The notes: a model not told the origin generated them from the letters alone. A stretch of 64,000 bases of DNA from Streptomyces sp. NBC_01353 (GCF_036237275.1 NZ_CP108352.1:3658001-3722000), one strand, 5' to 3'; counted from the stretch's first letter, positions 12,224-20,290 are shown. Program-made: numbers and translations.

Positions 12224-12252
12224 TTGCGTGCGCGCACGCTCTCTGTCACAGT
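12224..12252 (+). promoter_or_regulatory. Candidate promoter and overlapping palindrome for the tail operon
   Basis: TTGCGT (12224-12229), 17-bp spacer, CACAGT (12247-12252) form a weak promoter-like pair. A perfect 14-bp palindrome GCGTGCGCGCACGC (12226-12239) overlaps the -35 and shares the TGCGCGCA core seen at 10681-10688. The structural run starts 142 bp downstream. Repression by the XRE protein is a reasonable guess. Confidence 0.45.
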
Positions 12253-12393
12253 TGGTGCAGCGGCGGAGCTGTGCCCGAACGACGGGCGCGGGCTTCGCCG
12301 TTCGCCGTCCGGGTGCGCCACCGCGCCCCGCCCCCTCCCGCCGGAGCGCCCCGGGCGGCACCCGTCCCGGACCCCTCTTCGAGGAGAACCGTC

Positions 12394-12804
12394 ATGACCA
12401 CTCCCCCGAGTGCTTTCCCGGACGTCGAGAAGCTGGTCGTCGACGTCCTCAAGGCCGACCCCGCCCTGGCGGGCGCCACCATCGCGGTCCAGGCGCCGGC
12501 CGGCTTCGACGGCACGCAGAGCACCGTACTTGTGAACCGCCGCGGCGGCGCCTGGATCGGTGACCTGCACGTCGACATGCCGCTGATCGAGTTCGAGGTG
12601 TACGGGCCGAGCAAGAACGCGGCCCATGTCCTCGCCAACGGCGCCCGGCGCGCGCTGCTCGCCACCATCGGCAAGCAGATCGGCGCCAACAACGTCGTCC
12701 ACGACGTCGAGGAGCAGGACGGGCCGCGCTGGCTGCCCGACTACCTCTACCGGGGCGCCAATCGCTACCTGTGCGTCATCCGCCTCTCCCTGAGCGTCTT
12801 CTGA
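12394..12804 (+). CDS. Tail terminator / tail completion protein
   Basis: A 136-aa protein with ATG at 12394 behind GAGGAGAACC. The start (FPDVEKLVVDVLKADPALAG) and the beta-rich middle (IEFEVYGPSKNAAHVLANGARRAL) match the small siphovirus protein encoded just before the major tail protein, which caps the tail tube. The position immediately upstream of the major tail gene supports this. The final strand (RYLCVIRLSLSVF) is typical of the family. In a headless particle it would close the proximal tube end. Confidence 0.7.
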   Translation: MTTPPSAFPDVEKLVVDVLKADPALAGATIAVQAPAGFDGTQSTVLVNRRGGAWIGDLHVDMPLIEFEVYGPSKNAAHVLANGARRALLATIGKQIGANNVVHDVEEQDGPRWLPDYLYRGANRYLCVIRLSLSVF

Positions 12805-12927
12805 GCCCTCGCGCTCCTTACGGACGCCCACCCCACAGACCAGGCCCTGCCACCCCGGCGGGGCCTTTGCCGTACCCGGGCCCGACACCCGGGGCGGTCA
12901 CCCTCTCACCCAAGGAGAAACCCCACC

Positions 12928-13530
12928 ATGGCAGGAAACAACTCCGCCGAGATCCGCGTCGCAGGTATCGGCAAGCTCTACGTGGCCAACGCCGGCACCG
13001 ACATCCCGGCCTTCGGTGCCGACTCCGCCACCGACTGGGCGTCCTGGACGGACCTCGGCTTCACCACCGGTGACGGCGTCACGTTCTCGAAGAAGGACAA
13101 GCTGGAGGCCATCGACTCGTGGCAGTCGGTCTCCCCGGTGCACTACATCTACTCGGCCCGTGACCTCTCGCTGAAGTTCTCCATGCTCCAGTTCAACGAG
13201 GACACGCTGCCGTTCTTCATGGGCGGCGGCAAGGTCGAGGCGGCGGCCGCGCCGGCGACCGACACCTACAAGTACGAGATCGCCGAGCGTCCGTTCGCGG
13301 ACGTGCGCGCCCTCGGCCTGGAGTTCACCGACGTCAAGGCCGGTGGCACGACCGCGGTCACGTACCGCTTCATCATCCCCCGCGGCCAGGTCACCGCCTC
13401 CGACGACATCAAGCTGGCCCGCAAGGCGGCGTCGCAGCTGGGCATCACCTTCACGGCCATGTCGAACGGCAACGGCAAGCCGCTGGCCTCCTTCCTCATG
13501 AAGGACAGCCAGTACAGCACCACCGTCTGA
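12928..13530 (+). CDS. Major tail tube protein
   Basis: A 200-aa protein, ATG at 12928 with AAGGAGAAA upstream. It has the look of a siphovirus major tail protein: N-terminal arm (IRVAGIGKLYVANAG), the PAFGADSATDWASWTDLGFT segment common in actinophage tail proteins, and a beta-rich core ending in ASQLGITFTAM and a short tail. It polymerises as hexameric rings to form the tube. No sheath gene lies next to it, so the tail would be non-contractile. A wide intergenic gap on both sides and a strong SD fit high expression. Confidence 0.85.
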   Translation: MAGNNSAEIRVAGIGKLYVANAGTDIPAFGADSATDWASWTDLGFTTGDGVTFSKKDKLEAIDSWQSVSPVHYIYSARDLSLKFSMLQFNEDTLPFFMGGGKVEAAAAPATDTYKYEIAERPFADVRALGLEFTDVKAGGTTAVTYRFIIPRGQVTASDDIKLARKAASQLGITFTAMSNGNGKPLASFLMKDSQYSTTV

Positions 13531-13621
13531 TCCCTGCTCCACTCCGGGGCGGGACGGCGGACCGCCGTCCCGCCCCGCCCCCTCTCCTCTTCACTCACTC
13601 GAACAAGGAGTACGCATCACC

Positions 13622-13912
13622 ATGGCCCGTTTCGACGTCAACGCCGCCCGCGCCCAGCGCCTGGAGGCCACCGGCAGCAGCTGGTCCTTCGAGCTGGACG
13701 GCGAGAGCTACACCCTTCCCACCGAACTCGGCCGCGCGACCGCCAAGGCGCTGCGCAAGCTCGACGACAACGACGTGGACGGCCTGCTCGCGCTCCTGAT
13801 GGGTGAGAAGCAGTTCGCTCGGTTCGAGCAGCACGACATCACGATGCAGGACATCGCGGCCATCCTGGAGGCCTACGGCAAGGAGACCGGGCTCGGCCTG
13901 GGGGAAGACTGA
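13622..13912 (+). CDS. Tail assembly chaperone, short form (gpG-like)
   Basis: A 96-aa acidic protein between the major tail protein and the tape-measure region, the normal place of the gpG chaperone. It coats the tape-measure protein during assembly and is not part of the finished tail. Sequence features: SSWSFELDGESYTLPTE, then a helical C-terminus (DITMQDIAAILEAYGKETGL). It ends in a GGGGGAA run followed closely by TGA, where a frameshift to the longer product is expected. Confidence 0.8.
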   Translation: MARFDVNAARAQRLEATGSSWSFELDGESYTLPTELGRATAKALRKLDDNDVDGLLALLMGEKQFARFEQHDITMQDIAAILEAYGKETGLGLGED

Positions 13913-14325
13913 GCCTCGTCGAGTTCGTCGACGAACACGCCGAGGCCCTTGAGGCGGACCTGCTCCGCTACTACGGCACCGATCTCCTCGACTGGTACCG
14001 CGGCGGGCTCTCCAGCCGTCGCCTCTTCACACTGATCAAGCATCTGCCCGCGGACGGCGCCGTTCAGCGCGAGCTCCACGGGGAGGCCGCGGAGTGGTCG
14101 GTCTCCGACCATCTCCTCGCGGCGGCGGTGGACCATCTGGCCGTCGCCAACTGGATGTTCATGTGTGTCAACACCGGCGAGGAGGACGACCAGCCCGATC
14201 CCCCGAAGCCCGTTCCACGTCCGGGTGACGCCGACGAGGACGGGGAGGAGCGGGGCGAGGGGTCCACGGAGGAGGGCGCCGCCGAGGCGGTGTCCCCCGG
14301 AGCGCTCGCCCGGTTCTTCGGCTGA
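13622..14325 (+). CDS. Tail assembly chaperone, frameshift product (gpGT-like)
   Basis: Downstream of the short form an open -1 frame runs to 14325 and lacks a credible start. If ribosomes slip -1 after the GGG codon at 13901-13903, translation continues from 13903 as GRLSLVEFVDEHAEALEA, giving a fusion of about 234 aa (94 + 140). The extension has a typical gpT-type helical core (LLRYYGTDLLDWYRGG, HLLAAAVDHLAVANWMF) and an acidic Glu/Asp-rich tail. In siphophages the G and GT forms are made in a fixed ratio. The frame and location are seen in the sequence; the slip is inferred. Confidence 0.75.
13900..13906 (+). other. Candidate -1 ribosomal frameshift site
   Basis: G GGG GAA, read in the 0 frame as CTG GGG GAA GAC TGA. 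A P-site glycyl-tRNA on GGG can re-pair with GGG after slipping one base. The 0-frame stop comes two codons later. Confidence 0.65.
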
Positions 14326-14340
14326 TGCCACACCCCGCGG

Positions 14341-14380
14341 CCCCCGGAGACCGTTCCCTTCAGGGAGCGGGCTCCGGGGG
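14341..14380. terminator. Bidirectional terminator between the GT chaperone and the minus-strand gene
   Basis: Nine perfect outer pairs (CCCCCGGAG/CTCCGGGGG) plus an inner stem with one wobble, arms 14341-14358 and 14363-14380. It overlaps the stop codon of the minus-strand gene. Confidence 0.75.
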
Positions 14381-15142
14381 CGCTTCCTGTGCTCGCTCGG
14401 CCGTCAGCTCCTGCTCCAGGGCCCTGGCCCGTTCGGACAGTCGACGCCGCTTGCCCGGACGCGTCTCGGCTTCGACGGGCTCGAGTCCGGCGTGCTCGGG
14501 TTCGCGGCGGTCGCCGCCGGAGCCCGACTGCACGAGCGCCCCGGCGAGCGGCGGCACGATCGGGCGCCCGCCCTTGCCCCGGACGACCTTCCGTACCGGC
14601 TGGGCGTTCCTGCGGGTGCGGCTCTCCTGGGCGGTCACGAGGACGTCCAGCTCCGACTCCGGTTCGGGTCCCGTCTGGTGCTCGGGTTCGGGTTCGGGAC
14701 GTTCGGGACGTTGTTCGAACAGTTCGCGCTCCCTGCGGACCCGTTCCTCGGCCTCGACGACGGCCGCGGGCGGTTCGAGGAGCCGGGCGAAGGGCAGTGC
14801 GATGACCCGGGCGCCCTCCGGGCCGACGTCCGTACGCCGCTGGGGGCGGCGGATTCCACGCGCGTCACCCTGTCCCTGCGCGTAGGCGTCGGCGACGCGC
14901 TTCTCGTACTCCCGGCGAATACGCGGGAGTTCGTCGGCCACGGCCTCGGCCCAGCCGGCGGTGAAGGCGGTCGTCTCCCGGCGGTCGACCTCGACCCTGG
15001 GGATCACGACGAGCTCCTCCGGGGCGTACCCGTGGACGTGGACGAGCTCCGAGAGGCGTGCGAAAAGATGGGGCAGATCGGGCTGGGAAGCAAACCAGTC
15101 GACGACTCGCTCCCGCCGGTCGGTGCCCGGCTCCGTGTCCAT
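14360..15142 (-). CDS. Unknown island protein, only minus-strand gene inside the tail operon
   Basis: A 260-aa protein, ATG at 15142 behind GGAAGGCAG. The N-terminal 95 residues contain VEVDRRETTAFTAGWAEAVA and a following helix. The first part resembles AEVTRRETLAYTAGWNDALA in the 70-aa protein encoded divergently at 15457, so the two share a domain. Residues 130-260 are charged, Pro/Glu-rich and end in a helical RARALEQELTAERAQ. I do not recognise a family. It sits between the chaperone and tape-measure genes and is divided from its relative by a LexA-like box, which suggests a regulatory or assembly role specific to this island. Confidence 0.7.
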   Translation of the reverse strand: MDTEPGTDRRERVVDWFASQPDLPHLFARLSELVHVHGYAPEELVVIPRVEVDRRETTAFTAGWAEAVADELPRIRREYEKRVADAYAQGQGDARGIRRPQRRTDVGPEGARVIALPFARLLEPPAAVVEAEERVRRERELFEQRPERPEPEPEHQTGPEPESELDVLVTAQESRTRRNAQPVRKVVRGKGGRPIVPPLAGALVQSGSGGDRREPEHAGLEPVEAETRPGKRRRLSERARALEQELTAERAQEAPPEPAP

Positions 15143-15456
15143 GCGTCAGCACTGCCTTCCAACCCCCAGGGGTCCCCCCGCGCACCCCCGCGCGCCCCTC
15201 GCCCCCCGGAGCAGTCGGGTCCAGGGAACGCGTCCTCCAGGTTACCCGGTCGAACACAAGCTCTGTTCCGGAGCCAACCTCTCCCGGGAATACGCCAGGA
15301 GACACGCCGTCAGGTGTTTCCGGCTCGACAAACCCCGAACAGATGTTCCACACTGCTATTCGCACAGCAGTTCGAACATGAACACGTGGTGCCCCCGCTC
15401 CTCACTCCGCGGCGCCGCCACACACGCAAGGGCACGTAACGGGAAGGCAGGCGTCC
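15143..15456. promoter_or_regulatory. Divergent promoter region with LexA-like box and inverted repeats
   Basis: A 314-bp gap between the two related genes. It contains GAAC-AGAT-GTTC at 15337-15348, which fits the actinobacterial LexA half-site spacing; ACTGCT-N8-AGCAGT at 15352-15371; and GAACA-N7-TGTTC at 15252-15268. I could not assign a convincing -10/-35 pair on either strand. Confidence 0.55.
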
Positions 15457-15669
15457 ATGACCCAGCAGGCCGAGGCATCGCGACCGCACACCCCTCTTCA
15501 GGACCGCCTCCGCCAGCTCCTCGACGGACCCGTCGCCCTCGACAAGAGAGCGTTGCTCGGCACGCTGTACGCCGAGGTCACCCGCCGCGAGACCCTCGCG
15601 TACACGGCGGGCTGGAACGATGCCCTCGCGACGACGCGGCGCGACTCCCGCCGGGACGACGACGCCTAG
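15457..15669 (+). CDS. Small unknown protein with the RRET-AYTAGW domain
   Basis: A 70-aa protein, ATG at 15457 behind GGGAAGGCAG. Residues 35-60 (AEVTRRETLAYTAGWNDALA) match the N-terminal domain of the divergent 260-aa protein, and the leader purine tract is also shared. An amphipathic helix (PLQDRLRQLLDGP) precedes it. It is followed by its own terminator, so it is a single-gene unit inside the tail operon. Function unknown; its place next to the LexA-like box makes it a candidate regulator. Confidence 0.65.
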   Translation: MTQQAEASRPHTPLQDRLRQLLDGPVALDKRALLGTLYAEVTRRETLAYTAGWNDALATTRRDSRRDDDA

Positions 15670-15693
15670 CCGCCCGACCGCCCTCCACGCACG

Positions 15694-15726
15694 AGCCCCT
15701 GCCGAAGTTCCTTGCCGGCAGGGGCT
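15694..15726 (+). terminator. Terminator after the 70-aa gene
   Basis: An 11-bp perfect stem (AGCCCCTGCCG / CGGCAGGGGCT), arms 15694-15704 and 15716-15726, followed by TTT. Confidence 0.8.
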
Positions 15727-15764
15727 TTTCGGCATGGCCGTCACCGGCCGGAAGCGGAGCAACC

Positions 15765-16775
15765 ATGGGAGAACCATCGAACGCGGAGATCTCCAAACAG
15801 ATCTCCGACCTCAGAAGCGCGCTTCTCGAGAACAGGGTGGACGAGAAGACCGGCAAGACCCAGCTCTCCGAGCTCAAGGAGTACCTCGTCCAGACCTCTC
15901 CGAAGATCGTCACGGAGGACTGGGTCAAGACGACGTTCGCCCCGTACTTCAAGAAGATCGACGAGATGCACCAGGAGCTCACCAAGGCGAAGAAGACGGA
16001 GTGGATGGAGGCGATGGGGCTCGGCAGCTTCGCCGCCGCCGTCGAGAAGTGGCACGAGAACAACGCGTGGTGGCCCGTCTACCTCTTCTCGGGCTTCATG
16101 AGCCTCGCCGTCCCCGCGTTCCTCATCGCCCTGGCGTTGAACTTCAAGAACCTCCAACGGGGCCTCCAGACCCGGCTCTTCGACCGTCTCGCCGGCCGGT
16201 TCCCGACGCTCCGGAACCAGGTCATCGCCGGGGGGCCAGGAGGCATCCTCCCCCGCCTCCAGGACCGCGACGTCGTGCGACAGCGCGAGGAGGCCGCCGG
16301 CGGCGGTATGGCCGCCATCCCGCGGAACGCCGACTTCGAGCCCCTGCGGCGGCAGCTCGAGGCGCTGAATCCGGAGCTGCTGAAGTTCAACAACCGGGCT
16401 CCCTCGTTCATCAGGGAGTTCCGCAAGCTGCCGAAGGAGAACGCGGCCACCAAGGCCGCGGCGGGCGTCAAGAAGATCGCCGACGCCATCAGGGACGTCG
16501 ACCACGGGCAGATGCAGCCGGTCGCCACGGGCGTCAACAAGATCAACAACGCCATGCGGAACGCGGACCCCAAGAAGATCGAAAAGGTCGCCAAGGCCAC
16601 CGCGAAGCTCAAGCTCGCCACGACCGGCTTCAACCCGGACAGGATCCCCAAGGCGGGTCCGCTGCAGGACGCGGCCACTGCGGCAGGGAACTTGGCTCGG
16701 CAGATCGGCCCCCTGGACCGCGCGCTGGCCGGCCTCCGGACGACGGTCGGCCAGCTCAACACAGGGCTCTCCTGA
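15765..16775 (+). CDS. Tape-measure-associated membrane-segment protein
   Basis: A 336-aa protein, ATG at 15765 with CGGAG upstream. The N-terminal 100 residues are charged and helical; residues 103-126 form one strong hydrophobic segment (WPVYLFSGFMSLAVPAFLIA); the remaining 210 are Ala/Lys-rich helices with internal similarity (AGVKKIADAIRDVDHGQM, then TGVNKINNAMRNADPKKI). It lies directly before two tape-measure-like genes. The helical repeats fit a tube-lumen protein; the hydrophobic segment could be ejected into a target membrane. This is inferred from context, as no family is recognised. Confidence 0.6.
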   Translation: MGEPSNAEISKQISDLRSALLENRVDEKTGKTQLSELKEYLVQTSPKIVTEDWVKTTFAPYFKKIDEMHQELTKAKKTEWMEAMGLGSFAAAVEKWHENNAWWPVYLFSGFMSLAVPAFLIALALNFKNLQRGLQTRLFDRLAGRFPTLRNQVIAGGPGGILPRLQDRDVVRQREEAAGGGMAAIPRNADFEPLRRQLEALNPELLKFNNRAPSFIREFRKLPKENAATKAAAGVKKIADAIRDVDHGQMQPVATGVNKINNAMRNADPKKIEKVAKATAKLKLATTGFNPDRIPKAGPLQDAATAAGNLARQIGPLDRALAGLRTTVGQLNTGLS

Positions 16776-16805
16776 CCCCCACCCCACCACGAAAGGAGGT
16801 AACCC

Positions 16806-18008
16806 ATGTCTCTCGTCAGATCCCTGAAGAACGCGTCCACGTCCCTGAGCGCCCTCAAGACGCAGGCATCCGGCGCCGCGACCTCGGTCAAGAAGGTCGG
16901 TGACGCCGGCAACTCGGCGAACGGGCAGCTCAAGAACCTCAAGACCGGTGCCCAGGGCGCCGGCACCCAGCTGAAGAACCTCAAGACCGCCTCGGACCAG
17001 GCCGAGCGCGCCATGAAGAAGGCCGGTCAGACCGGTCAGTCCGCCGGCACGAAGCTCGGAAAGTTCGAGTCCGGCGCCAACAAGGCCGCCAAGGGCCAGG
17101 ACAAGCTCAACAAGTCCATGAAGGGCAACTTCCTGGCCCGGCTGATCGAGCTGTTCATGCCGCTCATCGAGAAGATCGTCGAGATGGCGATGCGCTCGAA
17201 GACCATGCAGGCGATCATGAAGAAGGCCTTCGGCGCCATCAAGACCGTGATCAGCTCGGTCATGAAGGCCATCGGCCCGATCATGAAGAAGGCCGGCGAT
17301 CTGATCAAGACGGTCTGGAACGGCATCAAGAAGGCCATCTCCACCGTCGTCAAGGCCGTCGCGACCGTCATCAAGACCTACGTGAAGATCTGGAAGACGG
17401 TCATCACCACGGTCATGAACGCGATCAAGACGGTCATCCGGACCGTCTGGAACGGCATCAAGGCCGTGATCACCCCGGTGGTCAACTGGATCAAGACGAC
17501 GATCCCGAACGCCTTCAAGGCCGTGAAGGACAAGATGTCGTCCATCTGGAACGGCCTCAAGGACATCGCGTCCCGCGCGTTCAACGGCATCAAGAGCGGG
17601 GTGTCCGGCCCGATCAACGCCGTCATCGGCCTGATCAACCGGATGATCGGCAGCCTGAACCGGGTCAAGGTCAGCGTCCCCGGCTGGGTGCCGGTCGTCG
17701 GCGGCAAGACCTTCGGCGTCAACATCCCGACCATCCCCATGCTCGCCACCGGTGGTGTCGTCATGCCCCGCTCCGGCGGTGTCCCGGCGATCCTCGCCGA
17801 GGCCGGCGAGGCCGAGGCCGTCCTCCCGCTGTCCAAGCTGGACCGGCTGCTCGCCCTCACCGCACGGCGGGCCCGTACGTCGGCGCAGACCCAGGCGGGC
17901 GGCGGCGTCGGCGCCGGGCTGCACATCGAGCACTACCACGCATCCCGGGGCAGTGACCCGCAGTCGACGGCGGATGCGCTGATGTACCTGGCGAAGGCGC
18001 GCGGATGA
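16806..18008 (+). CDS. Tape measure protein (short)
   Basis: A 400-aa protein with a very strong SD (GAAAGGAGGTAACCC) before ATG 16806. Residues 1-105 are Ala/Lys/Ser coiled helices with repeats (LKNLKTGAQGAGTQLKNLKT). Residues 105-260 are amphipathic repeats (KTVWNGIKKAIST and similar, VWNGIKAVITPVV). The C-terminal block GVSGPINAVIGLINRMI through IPTIPMLATGGVV (265-319) is the signature end of actinophage tape-measure proteins. It is much shorter than phage relatives of about 1000 aa or more. It overlaps the next gene by 4 bp. Confidence 0.85.
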   Translation: MSLVRSLKNASTSLSALKTQASGAATSVKKVGDAGNSANGQLKNLKTGAQGAGTQLKNLKTASDQAERAMKKAGQTGQSAGTKLGKFESGANKAAKGQDKLNKSMKGNFLARLIELFMPLIEKIVEMAMRSKTMQAIMKKAFGAIKTVISSVMKAIGPIMKKAGDLIKTVWNGIKKAISTVVKAVATVIKTYVKIWKTVITTVMNAIKTVIRTVWNGIKAVITPVVNWIKTTIPNAFKAVKDKMSSIWNGLKDIASRAFNGIKSGVSGPINAVIGLINRMIGSLNRVKVSVPGWVPVVGGKTFGVNIPTIPMLATGGVVMPRSGGVPAILAEAGEAEAVLPLSKLDRLLALTARRARTSAQTQAGGGVGAGLHIEHYHASRGSDPQSTADALMYLAKARG

Positions 18009-19279
18009 GTGCCGCCGTACTCGCCATGCCGCGGTTCGGCAGCGTCACTCCAATGGTGGCCTCCCTGCGGCAGAGCGCAGGCCAGGCGGGCAACGCCCTG
18101 AAGCGGATCACCCAGGAGGCCAAGCGGGCGGCCGGCGGCATGGACAGGTTCGCCGGCTCCGTCCGTACCGCCGGGACCACCGTACGGACCCTCGGCACCA
18201 ACGCCTCCGGTGCGTCGACGTCGCTGCGACGGATGCGGCAGGCCAACTCGGCCACCGGCGTGCGGCGCTTCGGCACCGCCGCCGGCAAGGCGAGGACGGC
18301 AGCCGGGAAACTCGGCACCGGGGTGGGCGCGCTGCTCGCGATCATCGGCCCGCTGCTGCCCGTCACCGATGTGATCAGCAAGCTGATGGAGACCTACGGA
18401 ACGGTCATGACCGTCGCCTCGGTCGCCATGATCGCCATCAACGTCGCCATGCGGGCCAACCCGATCGGCTTCCTCGTCGGCATCATCGTGCCCATCGCCG
18501 CGTACCTCATCGAGCTCGCGGTGAACTCCCGGACCGGCCAGAAGATCATCCGGCAGGTCTTCCAGCAGGCCCTCAAGGGCTTCCAGTCGGTCTGGAAGTT
18601 CCTGCAGCCGATCATGAAGGTGCTCGGCGAGGCCGTCGGAACCTACTTCAAGGCCTATCTGACCCTGTTCACCACGGCCCTCAAGGCCATCGGCTCCGGC
18701 ATCAGCGGCATCTCCAAAGTCAGCTCCTCCGTCTCCTCCGCCTCCCACGCACTACGGGGAATCGCCTCCCGCACGATGGGCGGCATCAAGGGCGCCGTGA
18801 AGCCGATCCTGTCCTTCGTCACGGACAAGATCCCCGGCTTCTTCCGCACCGCCAAGGACGCGGTCAGCAAGGCCCTGCGCGGCATCGGCGACCTCATCAA
18901 GGGCGCCCTGAGCACCGTCGTCGGCGTCGTCAAGGGGCCGATCAACGGCCTCATCGCCTTCGCCAACTGGATCATCGACGGTCTGAACAAGCTCAGCTTC
19001 GAGATCCCCCTCACCGGCAAGAAGTTCGGCGTCGAACTCGACAAGATCCCGATGCTCGCCGAGGGCGGCATCGTCCTCCCCGGAACGGCGGACGACCACC
19101 GCATCGACTCGCTCTCCCAGCTGGAGAACCGTCGCGTCCCCGCCATCACCGAGGCCCCCCGACCGCCGCACCGCGTACGGGAGTTCCACGAGCAGCCCGG
19201 CGCCGGACCCCGGTCGACAGCCGAGGACCTGCTCTTCCTCGCGACCGCCCACTCCAGACACCCATCCGAAGTGAGGTGA
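18005..19279 (+). CDS. Second tape measure-like protein
   Basis: A 424-aa protein; the ATGA overlap with the preceding gene suggests translational coupling. N-terminal Ser/Thr/Arg helices are followed by hydrophobic segments at 108-125 and 135-171 that include ANPIGFLVGIIVPIAAYLI, a typical tape-measure membrane motif. The C-terminus repeats the signature of the preceding protein (VVKGPINGLIAFANWIIDGL, KIPMLAEGGIV), and both proteins end in a similar helix (STAEDLLFLA against STADALMYLA). The two are therefore paralogues or split parts of one tape measure. Confidence 0.85.
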   Translation: MSAAVLAMPRFGSVTPMVASLRQSAGQAGNALKRITQEAKRAAGGMDRFAGSVRTAGTTVRTLGTNASGASTSLRRMRQANSATGVRRFGTAAGKARTAAGKLGTGVGALLAIIGPLLPVTDVISKLMETYGTVMTVASVAMIAINVAMRANPIGFLVGIIVPIAAYLIELAVNSRTGQKIIRQVFQQALKGFQSVWKFLQPIMKVLGEAVGTYFKAYLTLFTTALKAIGSGISGISKVSSSVSSASHALRGIASRTMGGIKGAVKPILSFVTDKIPGFFRTAKDAVSKALRGIGDLIKGALSTVVGVVKGPINGLIAFANWIIDGLNKLSFEIPLTGKKFGVELDKIPMLAEGGIVLPGTADDHRIDSLSQLENRRVPAITEAPRPPHRVREFHEQPGAGPRSTAEDLLFLATAHSRHPSEVR

Positions 19280-19286
19280 CGGCCCC

Positions 19287-20210
19287 ATGGCCGAGACCAC
19301 AACCGCATACGCCGGAAACACCTACACCGCCGACGTCGCGCCCGGCTCACTGATCACCCAGGACGGGCAGATCCAGTGGGCCGGGCTTCTCATCGGCCCC
19401 GGCACCCCGTTCGCCGTCGACCGCTCCGGTCTCACCGGCTGGGAGGACCTGCCCGAGTACGACTCCTCCGACGCCGAACGCCCCACTTCGCACGGCGCCT
19501 GGCCCGGTTCCCGGTACGCCAAGCCGCGCAAGGTCGGCGGCACGATCGTGCTGATGCCGGAGTGGAACCAGGCGCCCGACGCCATCCGCGCGCTGCGACA
19601 GGCGCTCGCCCTGCTCGACGAGGAGCGCTGGCTGACCGTGCAGCTCCACGGGGAGCTGCTCGCCGTCCGCGCGCGGATCGCCCAGCGCGTGGTCCCCGCC
19701 GACCAGGGCTTCGCCACCCAGGGCAGCTCCAAGATGTCCATCCAGTGGCTCGCGGCCGATCCGCGCCGCTACGTCGTCAACGAGCAGCTCACCACCACCA
19801 CGGCCCCGCAGCCCGAGTCCGGGCTGACCTGGCCGCTGACCTGGCCGCTCAGCTGGGGCCAGGCGACGAGCACCGGCGATGCCGTCGCCGAGAACACCGG
19901 CTCCGCGGCGACCCATCCGGTGATCGTCTTCCGCGGCCCGTGCTCCATGCCGACCGTCACGGAGCGGGTCAGCCGGCGCCGGCTGCGGTACGCGATCGAC
20001 CTGGCGGCCGGCGACGAGCTCACCGTCGACACGGCCGCAGGCACGGTCACGCTCAACAACACCGCCTCCCGCCGGCACACGGCGATGGCGGACTCCAGCC
20101 CCGAGGAGCTCTTCCTCCTGGAGCCGGGCCGCACCGAGCTGTCCTTCCGGCCGGACGAGGCGAGCGCGGACGCACTGATGACGGTGCGCTGGCGCAGCGC
20201 CGAATGGTGA
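19287..20210 (+). CDS. Distal tail protein (Dit-like)
   Basis: A 307-aa protein 7 bp after the tape-measure gene, with a GTGAGGTGA purine stretch before the ATG. The N-terminal half matches siphovirus distal tail/tail-tip proteins: DLPEYDSSDAERPTSHGAWP, then KPRKVGGTIVL and a helix (APDAIRALRQALALL). The C-terminal half is a beta domain (TVDTAAGTVTLNNTASRR, PGRTELSFRPDEA) like the galectin-type region of Dit. It forms the hexameric adaptor between tube and tip. Confidence 0.85.
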   Translation: MAETTTAYAGNTYTADVAPGSLITQDGQIQWAGLLIGPGTPFAVDRSGLTGWEDLPEYDSSDAERPTSHGAWPGSRYAKPRKVGGTIVLMPEWNQAPDAIRALRQALALLDEERWLTVQLHGELLAVRARIAQRVVPADQGFATQGSSKMSIQWLAADPRRYVVNEQLTTTTAPQPESGLTWPLTWPLSWGQATSTGDAVAENTGSAATHPVIVFRGPCSMPTVTERVSRRRLRYAIDLAAGDELTVDTAAGTVTLNNTASRRHTAMADSSPEELFLLEPGRTELSFRPDEASADALMTVRWRSAEW

Positions 20211-20290
20211 CCCCTCGGTGATCCGCACCACCTGACCCGCACCGCACCGGCCCGAACGATGCCCACGAACCCCTTCCGAAGAGGTGACCC

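Noticed and set aside
15252-15268. Second LexA box GAACA-N7-TGTTC
   Set aside because: The half-site spacing is 9 between GAAC and GTTC, not 4. Kept only as an inverted repeat in the region note.
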